Positions 1 to 7,695 of a DNA stretch of 64,000 bases are shown here, piece by piece. Position 1 is the stretch's first letter. Every line of letters begins with the position of its first letter. The notes beneath the pieces are model-generated. The model had not been told where the DNA came from and made no database searches. It saw nothing but the letters and a program-made list of their open reading frames with translations. A program made the translations under genes and the position numbers. Source of the stretch: Candidatus Obscuribacter sp. (GTDB taxonomy: Bacteria; Cyanobacteriota; Vampirovibrionia; Obscuribacterales; Obscuribacteraceae); the NCBI GenBank assembly GCA_016712465.1, contig JADJQZ010000001.1, positions 2,542,001-2,606,000 of the forward strand, in the 5' to 3' direction.

Positions 1-1
1 T

Positions 2-613
2 GTTGCCCCTAGCGTGGCTTCTGCTCCCTCTGCTCCTAGCACTGCTGCCACTATGGAGCAGATTGGTGGAGGCTCACAGACTGTTTCTGGTGACTATAGC
101 GTCTCTTCTCTGGATGTTGGACAAGGAACATCCCTGTCCGTTCAATCTGGTGATACCGCCAGGATCTTTATAGAGCCTACCGCTAGTGTGGATTCGCCGG
201 TGACTATTAGCGGTAATGTGATTGCTAACAATCCGGCCGATCTTCAGATTTTCTATAATGGTACGGGTACCATTAGTATTCAGCCTACCGGAAACACTGT
301 CAATGCAGTAATTTACGCGCCAAATGCTAATGTTGTCATCGGTGGTTCTGCAGGGCATTTGGATTTCAATGGCTCTATCTTGGCTAGAAACGTTGCAGGT
401 AAGTTTGATGATAACGGTGTTCCCTCTGAAGGTGTTAAGAATACAAGCTTTAAATTCGATAGAGGTGCTGGTGATGCAGCGAACGCTAGTAGTTCAAACT
501 CTTCGTTTAAGTCTCTTACTTATAATCCAAGCGATCTTCAGACGGGTGCACGGCTGAAGGTTGTGAATGTGTTGGAGCCAAGAAATCCGAAAGACATAAG
601 GTACCAACATTAG
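2..613 (+). CDS. C-terminal part of a secreted/pilus-like protein (DUF7305-like), cut by window edge
   Basis: The frame is open to the left edge; a GTG at 14 is probably internal, so this is a 3' fragment of about 203 codons. The visible protein is Ser/Gly/Asn/Val rich and beta-strand like. It contains the run NAVIYAPNANVVIGGS followed by DFNGSILARNV, which resembles the beta-helical C-terminal domain (DUF7305) found in PilX-type and related surface proteins of Gram-negative bacteria. The tail after residue ~150 is polar and low in hydrophobic residues. No membrane segment is seen in this part. The role is probably extracellular or pilus-associated, but the family assignment is tentative. The next gene is convergent, so the operon context lies outside the window to the left. 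Confidence 0.5.
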   Translation, partial: VAPSVASAPSAPSTAATMEQIGGGSQTVSGDYSVSSLDVGQGTSLSVQSGDTARIFIEPTASVDSPVTISGNVIANNPADLQIFYNGTGTISIQPTGNTVNAVIYAPNANVVIGGSAGHLDFNGSILARNVAGKFDDNGVPSEGVKNTSFKFDRGAGDAANASSSNSSFKSLTYNPSDLQTGARLKVVNVLEPRNPKDIRYQH

Positions 614-628
614 CATCCTGAGTTGGAC

Positions 629-647
629 GTTCAATACTCAATTGAAC
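629..647. terminator. Short AT-rich inverted repeat between convergent genes
   Basis: A perfect 7-bp inverted repeat, GTTCAAT and ATTGAAC, with a 5-nt loop lies 16 bases after the stop of the left-edge gene. It is the only hairpin in this convergent gap. It lacks a clean T-tract on either strand, so terminator activity is a weak inference. Confidence 0.25.
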
Positions 648-731
648 TAAAGACCTTTAAACCCGTGCTTCTCATAATATCCGGTGATTCTTGCACCGTT
701 CTATTGGAGTGCTATAACTTAGTCCCTACTT

Positions 732-1265
732 CTATGCGCCATTAGCCGTCTTGGGCTGAGGCAATTCAAAAGTCATTCCTGGCAAATCCTTGCGCGTTTG
801 TAAGTGGCTCCAAATCGCATCAACCAAACCACTCACGCCTACCGAAGCCGGTAAAGTAAGCTCCAATGACTGTTCATCTGACCACTTGCCATTTGCTGCG
901 CGCCCCCAGCAATCTATGACATAGCCCGAGGGGTAACACTCAACGCAAAAATGGATAGAATCTCGTTCGAATTCATCCCAGCCAGTACCAGCATATTTTA
1001 GTTCTAGCGGGCTCTTCAAGCCTGCTGGCAATCCATCCTGATCGTAGATAAGTTCGTCTGGGCTTGGGTTTTCGACCTGCGGAAAACCCAGCAAGATTTG
1101 TTTTTCTATTGCGTCCGTCAATACACCCTTTTTGTGATAATTAAATACTTGAACAGGTTCAATAGATATCCAGGATCTACCTGGTGTTCTTGCAGTCGTA
1201 GGCATGATTACCCGATCTGCAAAAAAGAACAAATTGAAAGCTGCATATGGCTTTTCTCTCGTCAT
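732..1265 (-). CDS. Putative immunity protein for the adjacent nuclease toxin
   Basis: A 177-residue soluble, acidic protein without signal peptide or membrane segments. I do not recognise its family. The functional guess rests on position: its ATG overlaps the TGA of the upstream toxin-like gene in the 4-base ATGA arrangement, so the two are translationally coupled. Polymorphic toxins are typically followed at once by a small cognate immunity gene of variable sequence, which fits. Aromatic-rich segments (for example FHFC-like and CWGRAANGKW around residues 105-130) suggest a compact alpha/beta fold. It would act in the cytoplasm by binding and blocking the toxin domain. The exact start is supported by the overlap. 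It could instead be an unrelated small cytoplasmic protein. Confidence 0.5.
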   Translation of the reverse strand: MTREKPYAAFNLFFFADRVIMPTTARTPGRSWISIEPVQVFNYHKKGVLTDAIEKQILLGFPQVENPSPDELIYDQDGLPAGLKSPLELKYAGTGWDEFERDSIHFCVECYPSGYVIDCWGRAANGKWSDEQSLELTLPASVGVSGLVDAIWSHLQTRKDLPGMTFELPQPKTANGA

Positions 1266-2539
1266 TCTAAAATTGTCACCTCAATTTGAATCGGAGCTTT
1301 ACGAATAGGCTTAACAGAATTATATTCCTGAACTTGCTTCCCGATTTTCTCTAACACTTTTATTTGCTCGTCTGAGATCGCACCATCAGGAATACCTATG
1401 TGCAATATTTTCTGGTCGATTTCAGCTTCCCTTAACTGCAACCCCCGTGCTGTCTTGGTTTGTCGCCCTTTGTAATTTTCCAGATCATGCACATAGCCAC
1501 GAAGTTTACTTTCAAAGGCACCCGGTTTTTGATAGCTCATATCGCGGGGATTGATGGACTTTATGCTGGTTGCAATCCCATCTGAAATGTGAATCCCATC
1601 AATGGTTTTGGTGCCTGGCGGCAGATTCTCACCCAGCCCGACATGGACATCATTGCCTCGTGTAACCGGTGCTTGCTTCCACAAGTCATCCTGCCCCGGT
1701 CTTGCTCGATTAACCTTTATACCTGACTCTTCACTGAATCTAAGTGCTTTGCCCGCTGCATCTACACCCTTGTTTACCAGCTTTCCACTGCCACCAAGAT
1801 CATCTGCCTTTGACATTAGCACGTGGGTAACAGGCTTGCTTGCCGGGCACCCAAACTCTCGCGGAAAATTGATTTTGCCGCCGCCTGGTAGCGCCATTTC
1901 CGGCGCGGTCAAGTCCCAGACCAGGCTATCCACGTATCCGATCACGTGCTGTCCGGAGGCTGCGGCATCCAGCCTCATGCTCTTCAAGTCGGTTGCTACC
2001 TGTTTGCCGACTCCGTTAACGGCATCAATGGAGCCTTTCCCGGCGGCTTTTGCCTCGATAGCTACGGCATCCAGCACTTCCGTAAATGTATTTGCTTTGC
2101 CGATTGCCCTGGCACCTCCGGCTCCAATCGAGCCATCTGCCGCCATCTCCGTAATCAGCTTGTATTTAATGCGCTCTTGCTCTCTGGGCGGTATCTGGCG
2201 CCATCTATCGTTTAACGCCCCGCCGAAGTCAGCCAGGTCTATGAACGGCTTGCCATATTCGCCGAAATAGCCTACGTTAAACAGATACTGATCGGCGGCG
2301 CTGAATAGCTGAATTCCACTTACTAGAGTTTCACCAAGTGCCTTTCCGAATTGCCCGCCTCTTTCTTCCGCTCTTGCCTTATTACCGGCAACCACATCAC
2401 AAGTAAATTCAGCAATGGTGGCCAGGTTTACGGCTGCAGCTCCCAGACCTTCGGTTGTGCCGATAAGCCGGCCCCAGGCTCTTTCTCTTTCATCAGCGAG
2501 GTACTGGTCATGACCTGCCTTCAGACCGACACCGATCAC
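1262..2539 (-). CDS. Polymorphic toxin-like protein with CdiA-CT-type nuclease domain
   Basis: A 425-residue protein starting at GTG; an in-frame TAG lies two codons upstream, so it cannot extend further. Residues 1-~290 are Ala/Gly rich and helical, like the pretoxin linkers of polymorphic toxins. The last ~130 residues look like the C-terminal tRNase/endonuclease domain of CdiA-type toxins: the segment TIDGIHISDGIATSIKSIN matches the D...(S/T)xK core of PD-(D/E)XK-like nucleases, and a basic helix follows. No signal peptide, hemagglutinin repeats or secretion domain are present. It may be an orphan toxin cassette left by recombination, or may be exported by another route. The overlapping downstream gene is the probable immunity partner. 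The nuclease call is moderate; the exact target (tRNA or DNA) cannot be told. Confidence 0.6.
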   Translation of the reverse strand: MIGVGLKAGHDQYLADERERAWGRLIGTTEGLGAAAVNLATIAEFTCDVVAGNKARAEERGGQFGKALGETLVSGIQLFSAADQYLFNVGYFGEYGKPFIDLADFGGALNDRWRQIPPREQERIKYKLITEMAADGSIGAGGARAIGKANTFTEVLDAVAIEAKAAGKGSIDAVNGVGKQVATDLKSMRLDAAASGQHVIGYVDSLVWDLTAPEMALPGGGKINFPREFGCPASKPVTHVLMSKADDLGGSGKLVNKGVDAAGKALRFSEESGIKVNRARPGQDDLWKQAPVTRGNDVHVGLGENLPPGTKTIDGIHISDGIATSIKSINPRDMSYQKPGAFESKLRGYVHDLENYKGRQTKTARGLQLREAEIDQKILHIGIPDGAISDEQIKVLEKIGKQVQEYNSVKPIRKAPIQIEVTILE

Positions 2540-2630
2540 TTCTAACTATTTGGCTATTCAAAGACAGCCGGGTTGGCGTATGCATGCGGTGCCGGTTGTT
2601 GAAAAGACCTTGGCAAAAGGCGCCCAGGCG

Positions 2631-2648
2631 GTTATACTTTTGTATAAC
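2631..2648. promoter_or_regulatory. Palindromic operator upstream of chpS-chpB
   Basis: A perfect inverted repeat GTTATAC-TTTT-GTATAAC sits 15 bases before the antitoxin ATG. MazE/ChpS-type AbrB-fold antitoxins bind such palindromes and repress their own operon. TATACT within the repeat could also serve as a -10 box, which would place the repressor directly over the promoter. The autoregulatory role is inferred from the family and position. Confidence 0.6.
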
Positions 2649-2663
2649 TAGTGAGGTTCTGCT

Positions 2664-2921
2664 ATGCACACCACCAATTTGCGTAAAGTCGGCGGCTCCG
2701 TCATGCTGACAGTTCCGCCCGCTCTGCTTGAACAAATGCACTTACAGGCGGGCGCCTCAGTGAGCATCACTCTTGAGGGCGCGAGGCTTATTGTGGAGGC
2801 TAGTTCTAAGCCTCGCTACACCCTGGCTCAGCTCCTGGCTGCATCCGACTACACCACTCCCCAGCCTGCCTCAGCGCGTGAATGGGTGGACGGGTCTGCC
2901 GTAGGTCGTGAGCTGATATGA
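2664..2921 (+). CDS. chpS: ChpS/MazE-like AbrB-fold antitoxin
   Basis: An 85-residue protein. The first ~50 residues (LRKVGGSVMLTVPPALLEQM, then LQAGASVSITLEGARLIV) form the swapped-hairpin AbrB/MazE DNA-binding fold. The tail RYTLAQLLAASD is typical of ChpS antitoxins and would wrap around the toxin. A Shine-Dalgarno-like GTGAGG lies 7 bases before the ATG. Its end overlaps the toxin start by 4 bases. It should neutralise the downstream ChpB ribonuclease and repress the operon through the palindrome just upstream. Length and order match the chpS-chpB and pemI-pemK layouts. Confidence 0.85.
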   Translation: MHTTNLRKVGGSVMLTVPPALLEQMHLQAGASVSITLEGARLIVEASSKPRYTLAQLLAASDYTTPQPASAREWVDGSAVGRELI

Positions 2922-3244
2922 ACCGTGGCGACATTTACTTGGTCGATCTAAACCCCTCTCAGGGTCATGAGCAACAAGGACGCCGCCCGGTTCTAGTCAT
3001 CTCGCCCTCCAGCTTCAATAGCACCACTGGCGTTCCGGTGGTACTACCAATTACAAATGGCGGTGCCTTTGCTGAGCGCATCGGCTTTGCCGTCGAAATC
3101 ACAGGCATAAAAACTACCGGGATAGTTCGCTGCGATCAGCCTCGGGCAATTGATATCGCAGCTAGAAACGGTCTTCAGATTGACACTTTGCCGCAAACAA
3201 TCCTTGAAGATGTTATGGCAAAGGTCATTACCATTTTCGAATGA
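2918..3244 (+). CDS. chpB: ChpB/MazF-type endoribonuclease toxin
   Basis: A 108-residue protein of the PemK/MazF fold. It shows the family signature RGDIYLVDLNPSQGHEQQG, then RPVLVISP with the conserved Arg, and PITNGG in the core strand. The GHEQQG and 'GG.FAER.GF.V' segments are closer to ChpB than to MazF. Such toxins cut mRNA at short sequences when the labile antitoxin is lost. The ATG overlaps the antitoxin stop (ATGA), giving translational coupling. The length is typical and no key region is missing, so it looks intact. Confidence 0.87.
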   Translation: MNRGDIYLVDLNPSQGHEQQGRRPVLVISPSSFNSTTGVPVVLPITNGGAFAERIGFAVEITGIKTTGIVRCDQPRAIDIAARNGLQIDTLPQTILEDVMAKVITIFE

Positions 3245-3498
3245 CACCCATGCGTGGCGAGACGCTGCTAGGGACCTTGTAGGCATCGCAGAACCACTCA
3301 AGAAAGCATTCCGGAAAGGGTATAAATTCTCGCGCGGGAACTTAATCACACTAAGAGTATGTTATCGGAAACTTTAACCTACGGTAATTGGCAGTCCTCA
3401 AAATGCCTCAAACGCCATAATGAGGTAGCACAATTGGCAAGTAATTCCGATTGATTTATTGTGCATTGTTTGTTGCAGTTCTAACCTGTTTTCGACAA
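3245..3498. other. Intergenic stretch between chpB and the insertion sequence
   Basis: No convincing gene is seen. The only structure is a perfect 7-bp inverted repeat, GCACAAT and ATTGTGC, at 3428-3434 and 3458-3464, with a 23-base spacer. It is probably not a terminator because no T-tract follows. Confidence 0.4.
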
Positions 3499-3511
3499 GT
3501 GAGCGAAATTC
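3499..3511 (+). repeat. Left half of a REP-like palindrome split by the insertion sequence
   Basis: GTGAGCGAAATTC here and its reverse complement AATTTCGCTCA at 5200-5210 face each other just outside the two ends of the insertion sequence. The same motif occurs as intact palindromes at 60798-60889. The simplest reading is that the element inserted into the middle of one such palindrome. Confidence 0.55.
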
Positions 3512-3522
3512 CGCATAACGTA

Positions 3523-3579
3523 TTGCGTCAAATTAAATCCGTACCCGAGGCCAACTGTTGCGTCAGAAAGAATCGTACC
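3523..3579. repeat. Left end of the insertion sequence: two transposase-site-like repeats
   Basis: TTGCGTCA...AATCCGTACC starts at 3523 and TTGCGTCA...AATCGTACC starts at 3558. Both match the motif at the other end in inverted orientation. Confidence 0.75.
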
Positions 3580-3616
3580 GAAGGCGATTATTATTGGGGT
3601 AGTCATTAAAGTGAAA

Positions 3617-3664
3617 CCTGTTGAGGGTTAATAGCAGCTTTAGCTGCTGTTAGCACTCAACAGG
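3617..3664. terminator. Long hairpin over the 3' end of the winged-helix-like gene
   Basis: Arms 3617-3638 and 3643-3664 pair over about 22 positions with a few mismatches and G-U pairs around a 4-base TTTA loop; the outer CCTGTTGAG/CTCAACAGG and inner AGCAGC/GCTGCT segments are perfect. It covers the stop codon of the leftward gene and is followed on that strand by a T-rich stretch (TTTCACTTTAA). A terminator, or a barrier to transcription leaving the element, is plausible. Confidence 0.5.
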
Positions 3665-3859
3665 TAACGCATGTTCTGGTATTTGGTATTGACCCCAACC
3701 TATCCTCGTTATACTTCCGTCTTTAAGCAAGCGCATCAGGGCACTATCAACGGTAGAACGTTTAGCAGTTTCGAGAAAGTCCTTAGCTGAAATCAGCGTT
3801 CCTCCCGGCAAGGCCTGAATTGTGCGCCGAAGCTCTGCTTCGAAGCGGTTTCTTTGCAT
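3650..3859 (-). CDS. Small winged-helix protein (DUF6088 / AbiEi N-terminal-like)
   Basis: A 69-residue protein. Residues 20-60 (GGTLISAKDFLETAKRSTVD, then ALMRLLKDGSITRIGWGQY) match the N-terminal winged helix of DUF6088 and AbiEi-type antitoxin proteins, which normally are ~200 residues long with a second domain. Here only the DNA-binding part exists, so it is either a stand-alone regulator or a remnant. It lies inside the insertion sequence, downstream of and in the same direction as the transposase, so it may be a passenger or a regulator of the element. A strong hairpin overlaps its stop codon. Its start at ATG 3859 has no obvious ribosome site. Confidence 0.55.
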   Translation of the reverse strand: MQRNRFEAELRRTIQALPGGTLISAKDFLETAKRSTVDSALMRLLKDGSITRIGWGQYQIPEHALPVEC

Positions 3860-3933
3860 CGGTTGTAACTCGGTAAGAGAATGTGCGCGTTGATTAGACT
3901 CTCGGATGAACTTGTGAGTCGCAATGCGTTGTG

Positions 3934-5110
3934 CTACGGCGGCGGCACAAGAGGGTCCGGGCTATCCACCGCAAGTTTCCGCAGATCGGCTCCGAGCCGT
4001 TCCAGTTCCTTCTTGAGTCGGACCATGCTTAAACCTTCTTTGAGCCGCCTCAGTTCATTCTTATCCTGCTCTGAGACATGGGCACTCTCTAAAACTCGTT
4101 GATATGGAGTTCTAGCTCTGTCATATTTTCTGTATGTTTTAGAGCCTTTCCGATGTTTGAATAGCAACTTCTGCGTTGGCTGAAAAAATGGATGTAGAGC
4201 CGAGCCACTGAGTAGTACTCATTGAGAATCCGCCAGGCCTTCTTTCCTTCGTATCGACTCTTCCCAACAAGCTTTCTTACCACTGAACCGTTCTTTTCTT
4301 CTATCCAGGCCTGGTCGTTTTTCTTGTACTCGCGGGACCGTGTAAAGGTCAGTCTTTTCAGCTCACACCATTTGACAAAGTCTTCATTCATGAACTCACT
4401 ACCATTATCGGAATCGAGTCCTTTCAGCGGAAAGGGCAGTACTTCGAGCACCTTCTCCAGCGCTGCTATGACTTCTATCGAACCTTTCCTTGTTAGTGCA
4501 ATCGGCTCGGTCCAGCAGGTGGCGATGTCCGTCATGTTTAAGGTTGAAAGGTATCGTCCACTGACGTCTCTGGAGCAATGCGCGACGGTATCAATTTCAA
4601 AGAATCCGGGCGTCACGTCACTCCATTCTGTGAAAGTTCGCACTTTCACCTTAGAGCGAACTAAAGACGAGCGCTTGGTTGTGCTGCGGCTTCGCTCATA
4701 TTTTCGCCTTTCGCCCTTTAAAAGTCTGTCGACGCTTGAGGCACTGAGGGCAAGCAATTGGCTCCGTTCTTCGGCAGTCAGTTGCAGCGCTTGGGCTCTT
4801 TCGAGTTCCTGGACAAGATCCGGCAGAAAGGGAACCAGGCGTTTGGAGCAAATACGGTTGGACAAATGCCAGACCTCTATCAGCGCCAAGAGCACATCCT
4901 TGCCAATCCTGGAGCGGCGCCCCAACCTCTTGCGGCTTTGTTCAGTCTTTTGTTGAGTAATGAAATCGCATGCTTCCTGGAATACCCTGTTGCCTCAACA
5001 AATCCAGTCAGAATGCGCTTCCGCTCCTCCGGTCCGGCACTGGGGTACTGCATCCGCAACACCTCCAATAGCTCTTGCCTCGCTTGAATCGTCATGTTCA
5101 GCCTCATCAT
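3934..5110 (-). pseudogene. rve-type (DDE) transposase split into three reading frames
   Basis: One transposase can be followed through three overlapping frames: an N-terminal helix-turn-helix part (5110 to ~4900, with KRILTGFVEATGYSRKHAIS), the catalytic core (4925-4089), and a C-terminal part (4167-3934, with YDRARTPYQRVLES). The core keeps the DDE set: EIDTVAH, LDSDNGSEFMNE and NDQAWIEEKNGS. Both joins need a -1 shift. The second join falls on T-TTT-TTC, a classical slippery heptamer, so at least that shift could be programmed; the first has no clear signal. Double disruption makes decay the safer call. An earlier possible start at 5158 lies inside the end repeat and is unlikely. Related transposases are usually one continuous frame of ~400 residues. 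Confidence 0.7.
4182..4188 (-). promoter_or_regulatory. Possible -1 ribosomal frameshift site (TTTTTTC) in the transposase
   Basis: On the minus strand the zero frame reads CAT TTT TTC AGC. A -1 slip on T-TTT-TTC leads into FFQPTQKLLFKHRKG, which is the expected continuation of the family. A single-base loss in a homopolymer would look the same. Confidence 0.4.
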
Positions 5111-5136
5111 TTCGCCCCTTAACGAGGATGCTAAGG

Positions 5137-5192
5137 GGTACGATTTTATCTGAGGCAACTATTTCTTGCGGGTACGATTTATTGTGAGTCAA
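5137..5192. repeat. Right end of the insertion sequence: two transposase-site-like repeats
   Basis: On the minus strand TTGACTCA...AATCGTACC (5192-5171) and TTGCCTCA...AATCGTACC (5158-5137) mirror the pair at the left end with the same 34-base spacing. Confidence 0.75.
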
Positions 5193-5370
5193 TGCGCATA
5201 ATTTCGCTCATGCCCCATTTTTTGAAATGAGAAGGTGGTGACCGCCTTGGTCGCCATCTTGGGTGTTCTGGACCAAAAACAACGCCTATTAGGCCTCCTA
5301 CCACCTTAACTGAGCTATCATTCCATTTGGAAGCCCGGACCCCTGTTCCCCTGAAAGGACCGCAACGACT

Positions 5371-7608
5371 TTGGCGAAGGGCGAAGACCATGACTATCCG
5401 CCGGCTCGAGACCAGAGACCAGCATCAGAGCGGAAGCCTGAGCCGGAGGCTGTCCGGCAACTTGAGCCCGCTGATGCGCCGCAGTCGGATCTTGAACTGG
5501 AAGACGAGATAACCCTCTCTCCGCCAGGGGGTGAGCCCAAGGCGCTCACCTATAAATCCGGGCAGGTGGTCGGTAACGACTACATCCTCGATGAACTCTT
5601 AGGCCGGGGCGGCATGGGTGTGGTTTTTGCTGCCCGGCACCGGTTTATCGATCAAAAGTACGCCATCAAGATTTTGGCTCCGGAGCTTTTGACCGAGCGC
5701 AATTGGTTGCGCTTTCAGAGAGAAGCGCAGTCTCTGGCCAAACTCAACCACGAAAGTATAGTGCGAATCTTCAACATGGGAATAGACAAAGAGTCTTGCC
5801 CCTATTATGTTATGGAATTTTTGAAGGGCGAGACCCTTGCCGACAGACTGCATCGCCTTGGCCCCATGTCTGTGGAGGAAGCCCTGGATTGCTTCATTGC
5901 CATTGCTTCTGCGCTGCAAGTTGCTCATAAACAGCAGATCATTCACCGGGATATTAAGCCGAGCAATATAATTCTCTTAAGCGATCCCGAAAGCCGTGCC
6001 GGTCGCTATAAATTGGTCGATTTCGGTCTGGCAAGGGTTCTCACCGACAGCAACAATCGACTTATATCATTGCGCAGCGAGCGAGACCGACAAAGTTTGA
6101 CCGAGATTGGTGAGGTCTTCGGTTCACCTTATTATATGAGCCCCGAGCAGTGTCGGGGCGAATCGCTTGATCAGCGAACCGATATCTATTCCTTCGGTTG
6201 CAGTTTTTATGAGGCGCTGACCGGCAAGGTGCCGCTCAAGGGGTCCACTGTACTGCAGACTTTTATGATGCATCAATCTATGGACCCGGAGCCGTTGAAA
6301 GCTGCTTATCCGTCCGGACAATTCTCAGCCGATCTGGAGTTGGCTGTGTCTCGCATGTTGGCAAAGAATGCCGCCTCCCGCTACCAGGATGTGGAATCCT
6401 TGCTCCATGATTTTCAGCGCTTGCAGAGCGGTAAGACCTTGCTTCCTCAGGCAATTTCCACCATCGTCTCTGAGCAAAAATATTTCCCTGCTGATGGTAC
6501 GAATGCCGATCGTGAGGTCACCACCGGTGATGCAGACGCTAAACCTAATTTTGCCTCCCTGGCTATAAGACCTGCCCTGATCCTGGTCTTGGGTCTGAGT
6601 CTCATTTGGGGCTTGCTCAATCGCTATTCCCCAAGCCTGTTTCAGACTTCTGCCGGAAAAACTGCCTCGTCTAAAATAAGCGCTGGTGGTTTGCGCGTAG
6701 TCTCTCTGCCGCATCCTGATGCCCTTGCCACTAAGCCGGTCATTCGCAGAGCAGGCCCCGGCGATGCAATTCGCCTCACCTTTCCTGAGGGTTATCGGTC
6801 TATTCAAATAAGAGATGGCAAAGGCCAGTTTGTTGATTTTGCCGATGGTGTGGAGACGATTGTGATTCCTCCCATATACCTTTGCTTTTCTCTTTCGAAG
6901 GATTCTCCGGAATTTTTGCAATGTTTCGGCGCTTCCGACGTGTCGATTTTGGAGATTGAGAATTTCAGGTTCAAGGAACACCTGGTGCGTTTCAAGAGCT
7001 TGATGAAGGGCTGGAGAGCTTTGCGCAGTTGCAGCTTCGAAAATTCCAATATGAATAGCGAGTTTGCCGATTGGCTTTCCGAGTATTCTTCTCTGTCGAG
7101 TTTGACTCTTCAGCACAGCAGCATTGCAGCAAAGAGTCTCGCCGGAGGCAAGCTTCTCAGTCAACTCACCTATTTAAGGCTCAAAAGTCTGACCGAAGAC
7201 GAAGGTGGTCAGGTGCCCTTTCAAACTGATCAGTTCTTAAGGGCGCTTGACAGGGCTGCCGTGCTTAACCAACTTGAACTGGAAAATGTGCCTTTTACGG
7301 AGGCGGGTCTAGCTGTGGTATGTCGCCAGCGTTCCCTGGATCACCTGAAGGTTTTCCATCATAAATGGACCTTAACCGAATTGAAGATGCTGGAGGGAGC
7401 AAGACAGATTCGCTCTATCGAGATAGATTACAAAGACCTTGGCGAGCCGTCCAGGCAGTTTATAAAGTCGCTGCGCCCAGCCGTGGGTACCAGTGGCTCC
7501 CGGTTCATAGTCGAAGATATTCCTGGTTCGGTTAGCCCGGAAAGGCCTGAAGATGGATTCAAAGATGAATTCCGCTCCAAGCCCTTGAAGTATCATCCGA
7601 CCTTTTAA
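5371..7608 (+). CDS. Membrane Ser/Thr protein kinase with LRR-like outer domain
   Basis: A 745-residue Hanks-type kinase. An acidic, Pro-rich tail (1-65) precedes the catalytic domain (~70-350): Gly loop GRGGMGVV at 78-85, ATP lysine in YAIKIL (K100), HRDIKPSN with D194, DFG at 218-220, and MSPEQ for the APE motif. One membrane segment at ~399-417 places residues 420-745 outside the membrane. This outer part has repeating Leu/Ile/Phe patterns (SLTLQHSSI, LTYLRLKSL, LNQLELENV, IRSIEIDYK) like degenerate leucine-rich repeats, and may sense a ligand or protein. The start chosen is TTG with AAGGA 12 bases upstream; no better start is visible. The gene heads a same-strand run of signalling genes. 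Confidence 0.85.
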   Translation: MAKGEDHDYPPARDQRPASERKPEPEAVRQLEPADAPQSDLELEDEITLSPPGGEPKALTYKSGQVVGNDYILDELLGRGGMGVVFAARHRFIDQKYAIKILAPELLTERNWLRFQREAQSLAKLNHESIVRIFNMGIDKESCPYYVMEFLKGETLADRLHRLGPMSVEEALDCFIAIASALQVAHKQQIIHRDIKPSNIILLSDPESRAGRYKLVDFGLARVLTDSNNRLISLRSERDRQSLTEIGEVFGSPYYMSPEQCRGESLDQRTDIYSFGCSFYEALTGKVPLKGSTVLQTFMMHQSMDPEPLKAAYPSGQFSADLELAVSRMLAKNAASRYQDVESLLHDFQRLQSGKTLLPQAISTIVSEQKYFPADGTNADREVTTGDADAKPNFASLAIRPALILVLGLSLIWGLLNRYSPSLFQTSAGKTASSKISAGGLRVVSLPHPDALATKPVIRRAGPGDAIRLTFPEGYRSIQIRDGKGQFVDFADGVETIVIPPIYLCFSLSKDSPEFLQCFGASDVSILEIENFRFKEHLVRFKSLMKGWRALRSCSFENSNMNSEFADWLSEYSSLSSLTLQHSSIAAKSLAGGKLLSQLTYLRLKSLTEDEGGQVPFQTDQFLRALDRAAVLNQLELENVPFTEAGLAVVCRQRSLDHLKVFHHKWTLTELKMLEGARQIRSIEIDYKDLGEPSRQFIKSLRPAVGTSGSRFIVEDIPGSVSPERPEDGFKDEFRSKPLKYHPTF

Positions 7609-7695
7609 CTTCCATTGCCGGGCGAGCGGTTGCGGCGATTTATTGGTCGGAAATATCTTAGAATATCGGGGTTGTTTAACCTTGAGGCTCTTTAT

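Larger units (their letters stand above)
3523..5192 (-). mobile_element. Insertion sequence with rve-type transposase and paired end repeats
   Basis: A 1.67 kb element bounded by symmetrical ends. Each end carries two ~22-bp copies of a motif of form TTGCSTCA-N5-AATCGTACC: at 3523-3546 and 3558-3579 on the left, and on the opposite strand at 5171-5192 and 5137-5158 on the right. The two copies are spaced 34-35 bases apart at both ends, which suggests paired transposase-binding sites. Inside are a transposase broken into three frames and a small winged-helix-like gene. No clear target duplication is visible, so the outermost bases are uncertain by a few nucleotides. Confidence 0.75.

Noticed and set aside
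3150..3377. A plus-strand frame running past the end of chpB
   Set aside because: It overlaps chpB in another frame, and its free part shows no domain or ribosome site.
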